Shown here one piece after another: positions 28,275-36,305 of a DNA stretch of 64,000 nucleotides. The notes below the pieces were generated by a model, which was not told the DNA's origin, made no database searches, and saw only the letters and a program-made list of their open reading frames with translations. Where the stretch lies: contig JAGYIQ010000003.1 in NCBI GenBank assembly GCA_018402565.1, forward strand, positions 385,746 to 449,745, read 5' to 3'. The position numbers and the translations under genes are program-made. The stretch is from Pirellulaceae bacterium. GTDB lineage: Bacteria > Planctomycetota > Planctomycetia > Pirellulales > Pirellulaceae. Numbering within the stretch: the first letter of the stretch is position 1; the number at the start of each line of letters is the position of its first letter.

Positions 28275-30044
28275 ATGGCTGCAGAAATTGAATCGACCTC
28301 GGCTGGCTTTCGCCTGTGGCACAGTGCTGTGCTAGGAACCCATGGCTGCCTGGGACTGTGTCTCGGTGGACTGAGTTGGTTGCTGCTGAGCGGTTGCAGT
28401 CCGACCGAGCAGCCCGCAACAACCCCCTCGGCCACCGCGGGGTCGTCGGCCCAGTCAGACGGCAGTGGCACGGCAGGGAGTGGCATGGCAGGCAGTGGCA
28501 CGGCGGGCAGTGACGCGAAGCAAGCCGGCGGCGGCACGGGTAAGTTGGCGGCCCAGATCGACGCCTTGTTCCAAACGCCAGCGGCCGGGACCCAATCCCC
28601 AGCCGATGCCGCCTTTGCACTGGATGGCACCCCCAGGCCACCGGCGGCGGGTGGCAATTCCACTGCCAATCCATCTCTTTCAGAGGCCCAGCCCGCGACG
28701 ACCGGCGGGCGTGGGACCAGTCAGCCGAACAACGCGGCTGGGGCGGCGACCGCTGCCAGCGAAGATGTCAATCGCTTGATCGATCGTTTGCAGAAACTCT
28801 ACGAATTGCAGCAGGACGTGCAATCGATGGAGCAATTCAACCAGATCCAAGCCGAGCGATTGGAGAAGGCCACCCGTGTGCTGGAATTGGAGCCGTCATA
28901 CGAGTACCAAGTGATCGCGATCAAGAGTCAGATCGATGCTTTGAGTTGGCAGGACGGGATGCAGCAACCCCAGGCAGGGGCGCAGCTGGAGGAACTCTGC
29001 CAACGCTTGCAGCAAAGCGACAATCGTGATTTTCGGCGCATGGGGATGTTGGGAAGAACTGGCGGCTTCATGCGGCGATTCAGCCGTGATCCCAGTCAGG
29101 GTGTGAGCGAATTGGTCAATAACATCGGTCAGGCCCTGGCCGCCGACTACGACGACTTCGAGTTGGCGACCGAATTGGCCCAGGCTGCATCGGCGATCTT
29201 TACGCAGGGCAAACGCGACGAGGCGATTCAAGTCATGACCGCCCTGCGGGATGGGCTACAACCCAGCCAGGAGGCGCCGATTCGCGGGATTGTCGACTCG
29301 CTGCAATCGCAGATTGCGATGGCCGAAGTTCGCCTGGATCAACTGATTGCCGCGCAAATCGCGGATGAAACGAAAAACCTCCCACAACTGGCGGCCGGCG
29401 TGGAGCGGATCGTCGATAGCGGGGTAACTGTCGCGCTCTACAATGAGATGACTCCCTGGATGCAGTTATTTGAACGGCAGGCCTGCTACCGTTCGGCCGA
29501 TACCGTGGCGGCCAAGTTGGAGACGGCGTTTCTCAAGTTGCCGGTCGACAGCGGCAGCACCGAAGTCCTGTCCAGTCTCCGCCGAATTCGGCAGCGAATG
29601 GGTTTGGTGGGCCAATCGTTGCAGTGGTCGGAATTGGTCGACTTGCAAGGCCAAGCCTTCGATCCGCAAGTGTTGGCCGGCAAGGTGGTGTTGGTCACCT
29701 TCTTCTCTACGACCGCCGATAAGAATCTGCGCGACCAACTGCAATTCGAGTCCAAGATTTTTGAAGAGCTGCGTGAGAAGGGCTTTGTGATGGTCGGTGT
29801 GAATGTCGATGCCTCGCCGACGGCTGCTCGCGATTTCTTCGGCGCACGCCCGCCGCGTTGGTATTGCCTGCAATCGGGCAATGCCAACAAGATGGGATTG
29901 GAGTCGACCTTCGCACAACAGGTGGTCGCCGATCGGTTGCCCTACCGACTGTTGATCAACCGCGAAGGCCAAGTCGTGCATCTGGGTATTCCCGTCGATC
30001 GGTTGGGCAAGTACGTCACGACGCTCATGCAAGGCACTCCCTAA
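28275..30044 (+). CDS. Redoxin-like lipoprotein lacking the CXXC motif
   Basis: A 589-aa exported protein. A hydrophobic segment ends in L-L-L-S-G-C-S near residue 40, a good lipobox. A Gly/Ser/Thr-rich linker with 15-bp repeats follows, then an alpha-helical region (about 160-440) without a recognised domain. A thioredoxin-like C-terminal domain (about 450-585) reads LAGKVVLVTFFSTTADKNLR, VMVGVNVDA and PYRLLINREGQVV. Where TlpA proteins carry W-C-x-x-C there is F-F-S-T-T-A-D-K, so thiol oxidoreductase activity is not expected. It may act as a binding module. Confidence 0.75.
   Translation: MAAEIESTSAGFRLWHSAVLGTHGCLGLCLGGLSWLLLSGCSPTEQPATTPSATAGSSAQSDGSGTAGSGMAGSGTAGSDAKQAGGGTGKLAAQIDALFQTPAAGTQSPADAAFALDGTPRPPAAGGNSTANPSLSEAQPATTGGRGTSQPNNAAGAATAASEDVNRLIDRLQKLYELQQDVQSMEQFNQIQAERLEKATRVLELEPSYEYQVIAIKSQIDALSWQDGMQQPQAGAQLEELCQRLQQSDNRDFRRMGMLGRTGGFMRRFSRDPSQGVSELVNNIGQALAADYDDFELATELAQAASAIFTQGKRDEAIQVMTALRDGLQPSQEAPIRGIVDSLQSQIAMAEVRLDQLIAAQIADETKNLPQLAAGVERIVDSGVTVALYNEMTPWMQLFERQACYRSADTVAAKLETAFLKLPVDSGSTEVLSSLRRIRQRMGLVGQSLQWSELVDLQGQAFDPQVLAGKVVLVTFFSTTADKNLRDQLQFESKIFEELREKGFVMVGVNVDASPTAARDFFGARPPRWYCLQSGNANKMGLESTFAQQVVADRLPYRLLINREGQVVHLGIPVDRLGKYVTTLMQGTP
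28460..28512 (+). repeat. Three 15-bp repeats (GTAGS/GMAGS) in the lipoprotein linker
   Basis: Three in-frame 15-bp units encode G-T-A-G-S, G-M-A-G-S and G-T-A-G-S in the linker just after the lipobox. Confidence 0.8.
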
Positions 30045-30060
30045 CAACGCCCGTGGCCAC

Positions 30061-30100
30061 GCCACGCCACGCCACATCCCGCCACGCCACGCCACATCCC
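30061..30100. repeat. Perfect 20-bp tandem duplication
   Basis: Two identical 20-bp units (GCCACGCCACGCCACATCCC) lie between the redoxin lipoprotein and the sialidase leader. Confidence 0.9.
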
Positions 30101-30139
30101 GCCGCGCTGACGGCCCCATATTTTTCCTGGAGTAGGCAC

Positions 30140-30403
30140 ATGACGGTATCATCGCCTCGGGCTGCTTTTTTTTCGCAGGCCGTTGGCCGCGGGACGGCGG
30201 CTCTGCTGTCGCTCTTAGCGGCGTGCTGGTTGTCGAGCCCCGTAGCGGCTGTGGTCGGGGCCGTTGCCGCTGCTGGTGGTGCCACTGATGCTGCTGCTGT
30301 GGCTGATGGTGTGGCTGATGGTGTGGCTGGTGGCGGCGCCCCGCCATCCGAGCCAATGTCGCCGCAGGACGCCAACCGCAGGACGACACGATCAAGCGGG
30401 TGA
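30140..30403 (+). pseudogene. Signal-peptide segment of a sialidase, out of frame with the enzyme
   Basis: ATG 30140 (GGAG seven bases upstream) opens a clear export signal (ALLSLLAACWLSSPVAAVVG) and an Ala/Gly/Asp linker with a 12-bp repeat. The frame ends at TGA 30401-30403, overlapping the enzyme frame. Two 10-bp direct repeats (CCGCAGGACG at 30362 and 30376) are 14 bp apart. Removing one 14-bp step joins M-S-P-Q-D to D-T-I-K-R-V-I-V-R-Q-A-G, the start of the enzyme. The split is therefore probably a recent slippage event. Confidence 0.7.
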
Positions 30404-31452
30404 TCGTGCGGCAGGCGGGTGACGACGGTTCGCGCAGCTATCGCATCCCGGCCTTGGCGGTGACGCCGCGAGGAACGCTGATTGCGGCCTTCGACATTCG
30501 CTGGAATGGCACAGGCGATCTGCCGGCCAATATTGATGTTGGCGTTCGTCGCAGCACCGACTTGGGGGACAGTTGGGGGCCCATGATCGTGGCCCTGGAC
30601 TACGACCAGTCGGTGCCCGAATCGCGCGGCAACGGGGTGGGTGACCCCGCCATCTTGGTGGACGAACGCTCCGGACATGTCTTCATTGCGGCACTGTGGT
30701 CGCAGGGCAATCGCGGTTGGCACGGTTCCGGACCGGGTATGGAGCCCGCCGAAACGGGGCAGTTGGTCATCGCCCGCAGCACCGACGATGGATTGACTTG
30801 GGAGGCCCCCCGCTCGATCACGCCCCAGATCAAGGACCCGGCTTGGCGATTGTTGTTCAATGGCCCTGGAGCTGGCCTCCAATTGGTCGATGGCACCTTG
30901 GTGTTCCCGGCCCAATTCAAGAACGCGGAGAATCAACCCGCCAGTTGCTTCATCTACAGCCAGGACGCCGGCGAGACATGGCGGATCAGTCCACCGGCGA
31001 TCCCTGAGACGCCGTTGACCAGCGAAGCGCAGTTGGCCCAACTCAGTGATGGTTCGCTGTTGATCACCATGCGGAATGAGACACGCGGCCCGCAGCGCGC
31101 CTGGGCCCGCTGGCAGTGGGCCGACGATTTGAGCCAGGGACGCTGGGTCGATGTCCGGCTGGATGTGACCGATCCCATCTGCATGGCGGGACTGTTGCGG
31201 CATCCCTCGGGCGTGCTGCTGCTCTCGAACAACAACTCCCAACGCCGCGAACGGATGACGCTCCGCGCCAGTCAGGACGAGGGAAGAACTTGGAGCGAGG
31301 GCCGGCTGCTCGATCCGCGGCCCTCGGCCTATTCCTGCTTGGCCAATCTACCCAATGGCGAGATTGGCATTCTCTACGAATGTGGCGAGCGGGACAGTGT
31401 CGAGACCCTGACCTTCGCTCGCTTCCCACTGGAGTGGGTCACGGGCCAGTGA
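30400..31452 (+). CDS. Exo-alpha-sialidase (neuraminidase-like), lacking its signal peptide in frame
   Basis: A six-bladed beta-propeller sialidase-like protein of 350 aa. RIP motif near residue 15 (SYRIPALAVTPRGTLIA); Asp-box repeats at R-S-T-D-L-G-D-S-W-G, R-S-T-D-D-G-L-T-W-E, Y-S-Q-D-A-G-E-T-W-R and A-S-Q-D-E-G-R-T-W-S. Catalytic-type Arg and the C-terminal Y-E-C-G-E-R-D are present. It probably hydrolyses terminal sialic or related sugars from glycans, normally after export. As it stands the frame begins at GTG 30400 with no export signal; the signal lies in the preceding frame. The full gene would be 30140-31452. Confidence 0.82.
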   Translation: MIVRQAGDDGSRSYRIPALAVTPRGTLIAAFDIRWNGTGDLPANIDVGVRRSTDLGDSWGPMIVALDYDQSVPESRGNGVGDPAILVDERSGHVFIAALWSQGNRGWHGSGPGMEPAETGQLVIARSTDDGLTWEAPRSITPQIKDPAWRLLFNGPGAGLQLVDGTLVFPAQFKNAENQPASCFIYSQDAGETWRISPPAIPETPLTSEAQLAQLSDGSLLITMRNETRGPQRAWARWQWADDLSQGRWVDVRLDVTDPICMAGLLRHPSGVLLLSNNNSQRRERMTLRASQDEGRTWSEGRLLDPRPSAYSCLANLPNGEIGILYECGERDSVETLTFARFPLEWVTGQ

Positions 31453-31495
31453 GCCGAGCCGGTCATACCGCGACCGATAGCTGCAGCCCGCCGCG

Positions 31496-31875
31496 GGAAT
31501 GGGGGCAGAGGAATGGGGACAGGGGAATAGGGACAGAGGAATGGGGACAGAGGAATGAGGACACAGGAATAGGGACAGAGGAATGGGGACAGAGGAATAG
31601 GGACAGAGGAATAGGGACAGAGGAATAGGGACAGAGGAATGGGGACAGAGGAATGGGGACAAAGGAATGGGGACAAAGGAATGGGGACAAAGGAATGGGG
31701 ACAAAGGAATGGGGACAGAGGAATGGGGGCAGAGGAATGGGGGCAGAGGAATGGGGGCAGAGGAATAGGGGCCGAGGAATGGGGACAGGGAATGGGGGCA
31801 GGGAATGGGGGCAGGGGAATGGGGGACAGGGAGGAATAGGGACAGAGGAATAGGGGCAGAGGAATGGGGGCAGAA
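31496..31875. repeat. 14/15-bp GGGGACAGAGGAAT minisatellite, locus 1
   Basis: About 26 tandem units of GAGGAATGGGGACA type, mixing 14- and 15-bp lengths with A/G and C/A substitutions. Open frames across it (M-G-T-E-E-W-G-Q-R-N patterns) exist in several frames on both strands and are by-products. The family recurs at 41553-41760 and, in the opposite orientation, at 57651-58270. Confidence 0.92.
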
Positions 31876-32026
31876 TAGCACGCCGCGATAGCACTGCTAG
31901 CCGTATGCCGATGGGCGGCTGGCGGACGCGACTGCCGCTCTCCCTCTACCCGGAAGGGTGCTCGTCCGATGGTTTGCCACAACTCTCCATGGCGATTGAT
32001 CACGTCTCCATGGCGATTGATCACGC
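31876..32026. repeat. Intergenic segment with a perfect 21-bp tandem duplication
   Basis: No gene. At 31984-32004 and 32005-32025 two identical 21-bp units (starting TCTCCATGGCGATTGATC) abut each other directly beyond the terminator of the cupredoxin gene. Confidence 0.8.
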
Positions 32027-32067
32027 AAAAAAATCCCTCGGATGGAAGTGATCCATCCGAGGGATTT
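32027..32067 (-). terminator. Rho-independent terminator of the cupredoxin gene
   Basis: Perfect 15-bp stem (arms 32031-32045 and 32053-32067) with a 7-base loop. On the minus strand it is followed by seven T residues. It lies 40 bp beyond the stop of the minus-strand gene at 32107. Confidence 0.93.
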
Positions 32068-32106
32068 CGATTGTTCAATCCGCTCGGGCTGAAGGTGCCG
32101 TTGCGA

Positions 32107-32940
32107 CTACTTCTTTTCGGCCAAGGCTTTGGCTTCGATCAATAGCTTGCCCAAGTCCAAGGTTTCGCCGTCTTTGATCTCAACTTCCACTTCGCCACGG
32201 CGACCGGTCAGGGCCTTACCGCCCTGCTGCAGGTCCTTCATGTAGCCGCAGCGCGAATGCCAGAACTGGAAGTTCCACTTGCCAGCGGGAATTTTCTCGA
32301 TGTTGAACTTGCCTTCGGCATCGGTCACGGCGAAGTAGGGATCGTCGCGGATCAACATGTAGGCCACCATCCAGGGATGGATGTCGCACTTGACGACCGC
32401 CGGAACTTTGTCGCTCTTCTCGAACTTGTGTTCGACCTGGCTGTTGGGCGGCAAGTTGATGTTGATGGCGTTGTTGAACGAGGCCACATTGCAGTTGTGA
32501 CCGGCCGCATCGCTGTTCTTCATTACGATGGTTTGACCCGTGCGAATGGCCAAGGTGGGCGGGACAAATACGCACTTGTTGTTGTCCAACTCCACGGCTT
32601 CGGTGGGAGCGGCTTGCAGGTCGGGGTGGATCTTGACCTCTTCCCGCGGCTTGAGCATCAGCATGACAAAAGCGCCCTGCAACTCGTTGCTCGATCCGAC
32701 CATCAAACTTTGATCGTAGATCACATTGCCATCGGCCAAGCAGATCGCTTGGTCCTTGTTGACATCGGACTTGGCGGCCGGCGGAACTTTGCCTTCGACG
32801 AAAATCTGGCCACTCAGGGTGCCGTAGCCGTCCTGGGCCTGTACGCGGGCGCCGTCGCTCACCAAACACGAACTCAGCAATAACATAAGAGGCAAGCCAG
32901 TCCAGCGCCAGCCAAACAGCTTCGGTTGCAGCAACATCAA
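32107..32940 (-). CDS. Exported cupredoxin-like protein with carboxypeptidase-regulatory-like end
   Basis: A 277-aa exported protein with a signal or lipoprotein leader (MLLLSSCLVSDGA). Its central domain is plastocyanin/azurin-like: TGQTIVMKNSDAAGHNCNV supplies a His, and VVKCDIHPWMVAYM supplies Cys, His and Met, the four ligands of a type 1 copper site. The C-terminal part (YFAVTDAEGKFNIEKIPAGKWNFQFWH) resembles carboxypeptidase-regulatory-like beta-sandwich modules. A periplasmic electron carrier or copper-binding role is likely. It is monocistronic, with its own terminator. Confidence 0.82.
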   Translation of the reverse strand: MMLLQPKLFGWRWTGLPLMLLLSSCLVSDGARVQAQDGYGTLSGQIFVEGKVPPAAKSDVNKDQAICLADGNVIYDQSLMVGSSNELQGAFVMLMLKPREEVKIHPDLQAAPTEAVELDNNKCVFVPPTLAIRTGQTIVMKNSDAAGHNCNVASFNNAININLPPNSQVEHKFEKSDKVPAVVKCDIHPWMVAYMLIRDDPYFAVTDAEGKFNIEKIPAGKWNFQFWHSRCGYMKDLQQGGKALTGRRGEVEVEIKDGETLDLGKLLIEAKALAEKK

Positions 32941-32997
32941 ACCAGTTCCTTTCCAGAGGAATCAAGGGAGGGGGAGGGACGAGGCGGGACTGGTATT

Positions 32998-33666
32998 TTA
33001 GTCCGCGGAGGGGAAAAGGCAACCGTTGGCCCTCGGCATCCTCGCTCGCAATTCGGCCTCCGCCTGGTCGCAGCGATTGCGAGCCGCCGAGGAATCTGGG
33101 CAGTAAATGATGGCTACCAAGTTCCGGTCGCTGGCTTCAATCTTGCCGGCCATCGAGTCCTTGACGGGTGATCCGACCGGCCGGAAGGGCTCCACCGAGG
33201 CGTCGTAGACGGTGATCAGGTCGGTCACATCCAGTTCTTGGCCGGCGGCGTTGAACACGTAAGATTGGCCAGCCTCCCCACGACCGACGTGCAAACGCCG
33301 CGAGGCCTTGCTCAACGACAACAAGGAAATCGGCAGATTGTACCGCAGGCTGACCGCGTTCAGCACATCCACCGGTCCGTTGATCACGGGCAACTGACCG
33401 TCACGACTGACACAGCCCGCCAAGTACTCCTGCGCCGGTTTGCTCCGTCCCGAGGCCTTGAACTTGCCATGTCGCAGCAGTTGCCGCACCTCCTGGCAGG
33501 CCTGTTGCCACTCGACGCTCTCCAACTGCGGTCGGACCCACTCCGCGACCAATCGAGCAAACGCTTGCACGTCAGCATCGGCTGGGCCGACCGTCACATC
33601 GGCAAATTCCACGACTCCCAGGTGCAATCCTGGCAGCGTGGGACAAGCAGTCAATTCAATTGCCAC
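32998..33666 (-). CDS. B3/4 (tRNA-editing-like) domain protein
   Basis: A 222-aa protein matching the stand-alone B3/4 domain found in phenylalanyl-tRNA synthetase beta chains, where it hydrolyses mischarged tRNA. Typical parts: [57 protein letters not shown] and [11 protein letters not shown]. Free-standing members are presumed trans-editing factors; the substrate here is unknown. The start is GTG 33666, overlapping the sulfatase stop by 11 bp, which suggests translational coupling. Confidence 0.83.
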   Translation of the reverse strand: MAIELTACPTLPGLHLGVVEFADVTVGPADADVQAFARLVAEWVRPQLESVEWQQACQEVRQLLRHGKFKASGRSKPAQEYLAGCVSRDGQLPVINGPVDVLNAVSLRYNLPISLLSLSKASRRLHVGRGEAGQSYVFNAAGQELDVTDLITVYDASVEPFRPVGSPVKDSMAGKIEASDRNLVAIIYCPDSSAARNRCDQAEAELRARMPRANGCLFPSAD

Positions 33667-35080
33667 GTACGGATATCCTCTTCAGCAATACTTGTTCCAA
33701 CTCTCGCACCCATTCTGGGTGTTGGTCCGCCACATTCACGGTTTCTCCCGCCGCCGCATGGTCGTACAGTTCTCGGTGTCCGTTTTGATGCACGATCAAA
33801 CGGAAACGGTCCGAGCGGATCGTCTCGGCTCGCGGTTGGTAGCTAATGGCGTAACGCGTGGTCTCGGCCGTCGACTCTCCGCGGAGGGCCGGCACCAAGG
33901 ATTGCCCCGTGACCGTGCTCGGCAGCGGCAAATCGCACAACTCACACAGCGTCGGGAAGATGTCCACCGTTTGGACCACCTGCTCCACGGACTCACCCGC
34001 TCGAGGCAAACCAGGGTAGCGAATGATCAGCGGCGACCGCAACGACTCTTCGAACAGCGTGTGCTTGCCCCACACGGCATGTTCGCCCAAGTGCCAACCA
34101 TGATCGCCCCACAGTACCACCACCGTCCGCTCCCACAAGCCACGCTGGTGCAAGCGGTCGATCAACCGACCCACTTGCGCGTCGGCGTACGACACGCAGG
34201 CGGCGTAGTGCCGCCGGACTTCATCGGCAAACGCGGCGTCCGTGTTGGGGTCGCGGCCCCAGCGATGGTAGCGATTGAATTCACCCGACGCGTGCCAAGT
34301 GGTTTGCCCCGTCGGTTTGCTGGGGTGGGGAATCGGCGGCAGCTGGACGTCGCGATACGCGGCCAAGTACCGCTCAGGAGCACCAAATGGCAAGTGCGGC
34401 CGCAGGATGCCGCAGGCTAGAAAAAACGGTTTCTCGGCGGCGGCCAACGCATCCAATTCCTCCAGGGCCGCGGCCATGCTGAGCCCGTCAGGGTAGATCT
34501 CGTCGCCGCCAGGCAATGCCTGAAACACGTCCATGGGGCGCTGCGGCACGCGAATCTCGCCGTGAGCCAAACCGTGCATCCAGCCACGTGGATGTTGCCA
34601 GGGTCCGGCCGGCAAGACTTGGCGATCCCAACTGTCGGGCAACTCGACCTGTTGCGGATCATTCCAATCCGGTCCGCCCAACCCACCCGGATGATGCGAG
34701 ACCTTGCCGACCGCGACCGTGGTGTAACCGTGATTGCGAAACCAGCCCGGCAGGTTGGGGGGCACCCGTCGACCGGCCGCCAAGTCGCGAGCTCGCTGGA
34801 ACAAAGCCTCGTTGCCTCGTCCGCCATAACAACCCGTCAGCAAGGCAAAGCGCGACGCCCCGCAGGTGGGCGCTTGGACGTAATGCCGAGTGAAGCGTGT
34901 GCCGCTGTGAGCCAAGCGGTCGATATGTGGCGATTGAATGTAGTCGACACCATAACAGTTCAGCTCCGGCCGCAGATCGTCCACACAAATGAGCAGCACA
35001 TTGAGCGACGCGTCTTGAGCGCGGAGCGAGGAACACAACCCGAGGACCGCGCAGACTGTTACCGTTAAGACTCGAAACAT
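33656..35080 (-). CDS. Secreted sulfatase (iduronate-2-sulfatase-like)
   Basis: A 474-aa type I sulfatase with a signal peptide ([19 protein letters not shown]). Metal ligands start with [16 protein letters not shown]. The formylglycine motif is C-G-A-S-R near residue 78 ([13 protein letters not shown]), needing maturation by a formylglycine-generating enzyme not seen here. [26 protein letters not shown] follows near 310. It probably desulfates polysaccharides, a planctomycete hallmark. Start ATG 35080 has a strong GAGGAAG site and lies 16 bp inside the end of the Uma2 gene. Confidence 0.93.
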   Translation of the reverse strand: MFRVLTVTVCAVLGLCSSLRAQDASLNVLLICVDDLRPELNCYGVDYIQSPHIDRLAHSGTRFTRHYVQAPTCGASRFALLTGCYGGRGNEALFQRARDLAAGRRVPPNLPGWFRNHGYTTVAVGKVSHHPGGLGGPDWNDPQQVELPDSWDRQVLPAGPWQHPRGWMHGLAHGEIRVPQRPMDVFQALPGGDEIYPDGLSMAAALEELDALAAAEKPFFLACGILRPHLPFGAPERYLAAYRDVQLPPIPHPSKPTGQTTWHASGEFNRYHRWGRDPNTDAAFADEVRRHYAACVSYADAQVGRLIDRLHQRGLWERTVVVLWGDHGWHLGEHAVWGKHTLFEESLRSPLIIRYPGLPRAGESVEQVVQTVDIFPTLCELCDLPLPSTVTGQSLVPALRGESTAETTRYAISYQPRAETIRSDRFRLIVHQNGHRELYDHAAAGETVNVADQHPEWVRELEQVLLKRISVRGN

Positions 35081-35679
35081 ACTTCTTCCTCGTGGACGGC
35101 CCCGGGGGACAGGTCGATGTCGGCGTAGACTTGGCCCAGTGACAAGCGACACCCGATGAGCGGCAGATCCAGCACCGCCTCTCGACCCTCGTACGTTTCC
35201 CGCAAAAAGCCGCTTTCAACTCGCCGCATGAGCAGCGCCTGTGGCGCGATCTGCTCCAGCACGATGTAATACTCCAACGAAGACAGGCTGAGGTAGTTGG
35301 TCATTTTTTCATCGAGGTCCGTCGCCCGGGTTGAGCGTGACAGGACCTCGATCACCATCACCGGTCGATCCTGGTAGGCGTCCTGTTGCGGATTTGGATG
35401 ACAGATCACTGAGGCATCAGGATAATAAAACCAGGTCGATTCGCGCCGCCGAATACGAATCTTGGTATCGGAATTGAATACGCGACAGGGTTGACCCTGC
35501 AGTTGAGCAAACAGCAATCCGGTGACGTTGGTCGCGATCAGGTTATGGCGGTTCAAGGCCCCCGCCATGGCCCGCAAGATCCCATCCACGTACTCGCTCT
35601 TGAACGCGGCTCCCGCCTCTCGACTCAGATAGGTCTGGCTGTCGATCCAATCCATCTTTTCTGCGTTGCTCATGGTCAT
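35065..35679 (-). CDS. Uma2-family (DUF820) restriction-endonuclease-like protein
   Basis: A 204-aa Uma2 protein with the PD-(D/E)xK-type core: [13 protein letters not shown], then F-Y-Y-P-D-A-S-V (Asp) and [24 protein letters not shown] (Glu plus Lys), then LEYYIVL. Uma2 proteins are numerous in planctomycetes and cyanobacteria and of unsettled function. Two starts are possible, ATG 35679 (GGAGG five bases upstream) and ATG 35673. It heads an overlapping run with the sulfatase and B3/4 genes. Confidence 0.85.
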   Translation of the reverse strand: MTMSNAEKMDWIDSQTYLSREAGAAFKSEYVDGILRAMAGALNRHNLIATNVTGLLFAQLQGQPCRVFNSDTKIRIRRRESTWFYYPDASVICHPNPQQDAYQDRPVMVIEVLSRSTRATDLDEKMTNYLSLSSLEYYIVLEQIAPQALLMRRVESGFLRETYEGREAVLDLPLIGCRLSLGQVYADIDLSPGAVHEEEVCFES

Positions 35680-36129
35680 TCGTCCCTCCGTCTACGGCTG
35701 CTCGCGGTCCCTTGGGCCTCCATTCCGACCCGCCCTGGGGGCGGGTTGATTATTCTGTAGCGGAATGCGTCAAGGGCTTGTTGATTTTTGCGTAGCGGAA
35801 CGCGTCAAGCGTTTCGATTGATGGGAAAATGCCCTGTTATCACCCGATTTCATTAAATCGGGCTGCAATTTCGCGAGCAAGTCTGGAAAAATCAACAAGC
35901 CCTCAAGCATTTCGATTGACTGGAAAACGTCGTGTTTTCGCCCGATTTCATTGAGTCGGACGGCAACGTCGTGTGTAAGTCGAAACATAATCAACCCGCC
36001 CCTGGTCCCGCTCGTTCCGCGGCAGGCAACTGGCCCAGGCCCTTTCACTATAACCGATGTTCCGCCAAGCGACTCTGGCGCTGACGGGGACTGCGAGACG
36101 AGGCCTCTGGCGGACGTGTGGTGCTGAGA
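35680..36129. repeat. Intergenic region with two copies of the 'GATTTTTCC' element
   Basis: From about 35738 to 35997 lie two adjoining copies of the dispersed element also seen at 25974 and 44329 (shared GTAGCGGAATGCGTCAAG and GGAAAAATCAACAAGCCCTC). The remaining 130 bases before the palindromes hold nothing I recognise. Confidence 0.75.
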
Positions 36130-36268
36130 TTTGGCCAAGTATTCTGAACATAGCTGGCCAAATCGCGGTTTCGTAGCATAGATTTGGCCGTGTATTTTGG
36201 AAATAGCTGGCCAAATCGTGGTTCTGCAGCATAGATTTGGCCAGGTATTTTGTCTATACTTGGCCAAA
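36130..36268 (+). promoter_or_regulatory. Three 33-bp palindromes at exact 53-bp spacing upstream of an ATPase gene
   Basis: Palindromes occupy 36130-36162, 36183-36215 and 36236-36268. Each has arms TTTGGCCA (TTTGGCCG in the second) and TGGCCAAA; in the third, inner GTAT and TATAC bases also pair. The start-to-start distance is 53 bp both times. The third contains a -10-like TATACT at 36255-36260 and ends 37 bp before the ATPase ATG. This looks like an operator or iteron set; what binds it is not known. Confidence 0.8.
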
Positions 36269-36305
36269 TAGGGGTGGCAATGGTTGGGGAGCGGGAGATC
36301 GATTG

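Noticed and set aside
31496..32078. Long open frames with GTEEWGQRN or PFLCPHSS repeats as genes
   Set aside because: They arise from the 14/15-bp minisatellite in several frames on both strands. There is no ribosome site and no fixed frame, because the unit length alternates.
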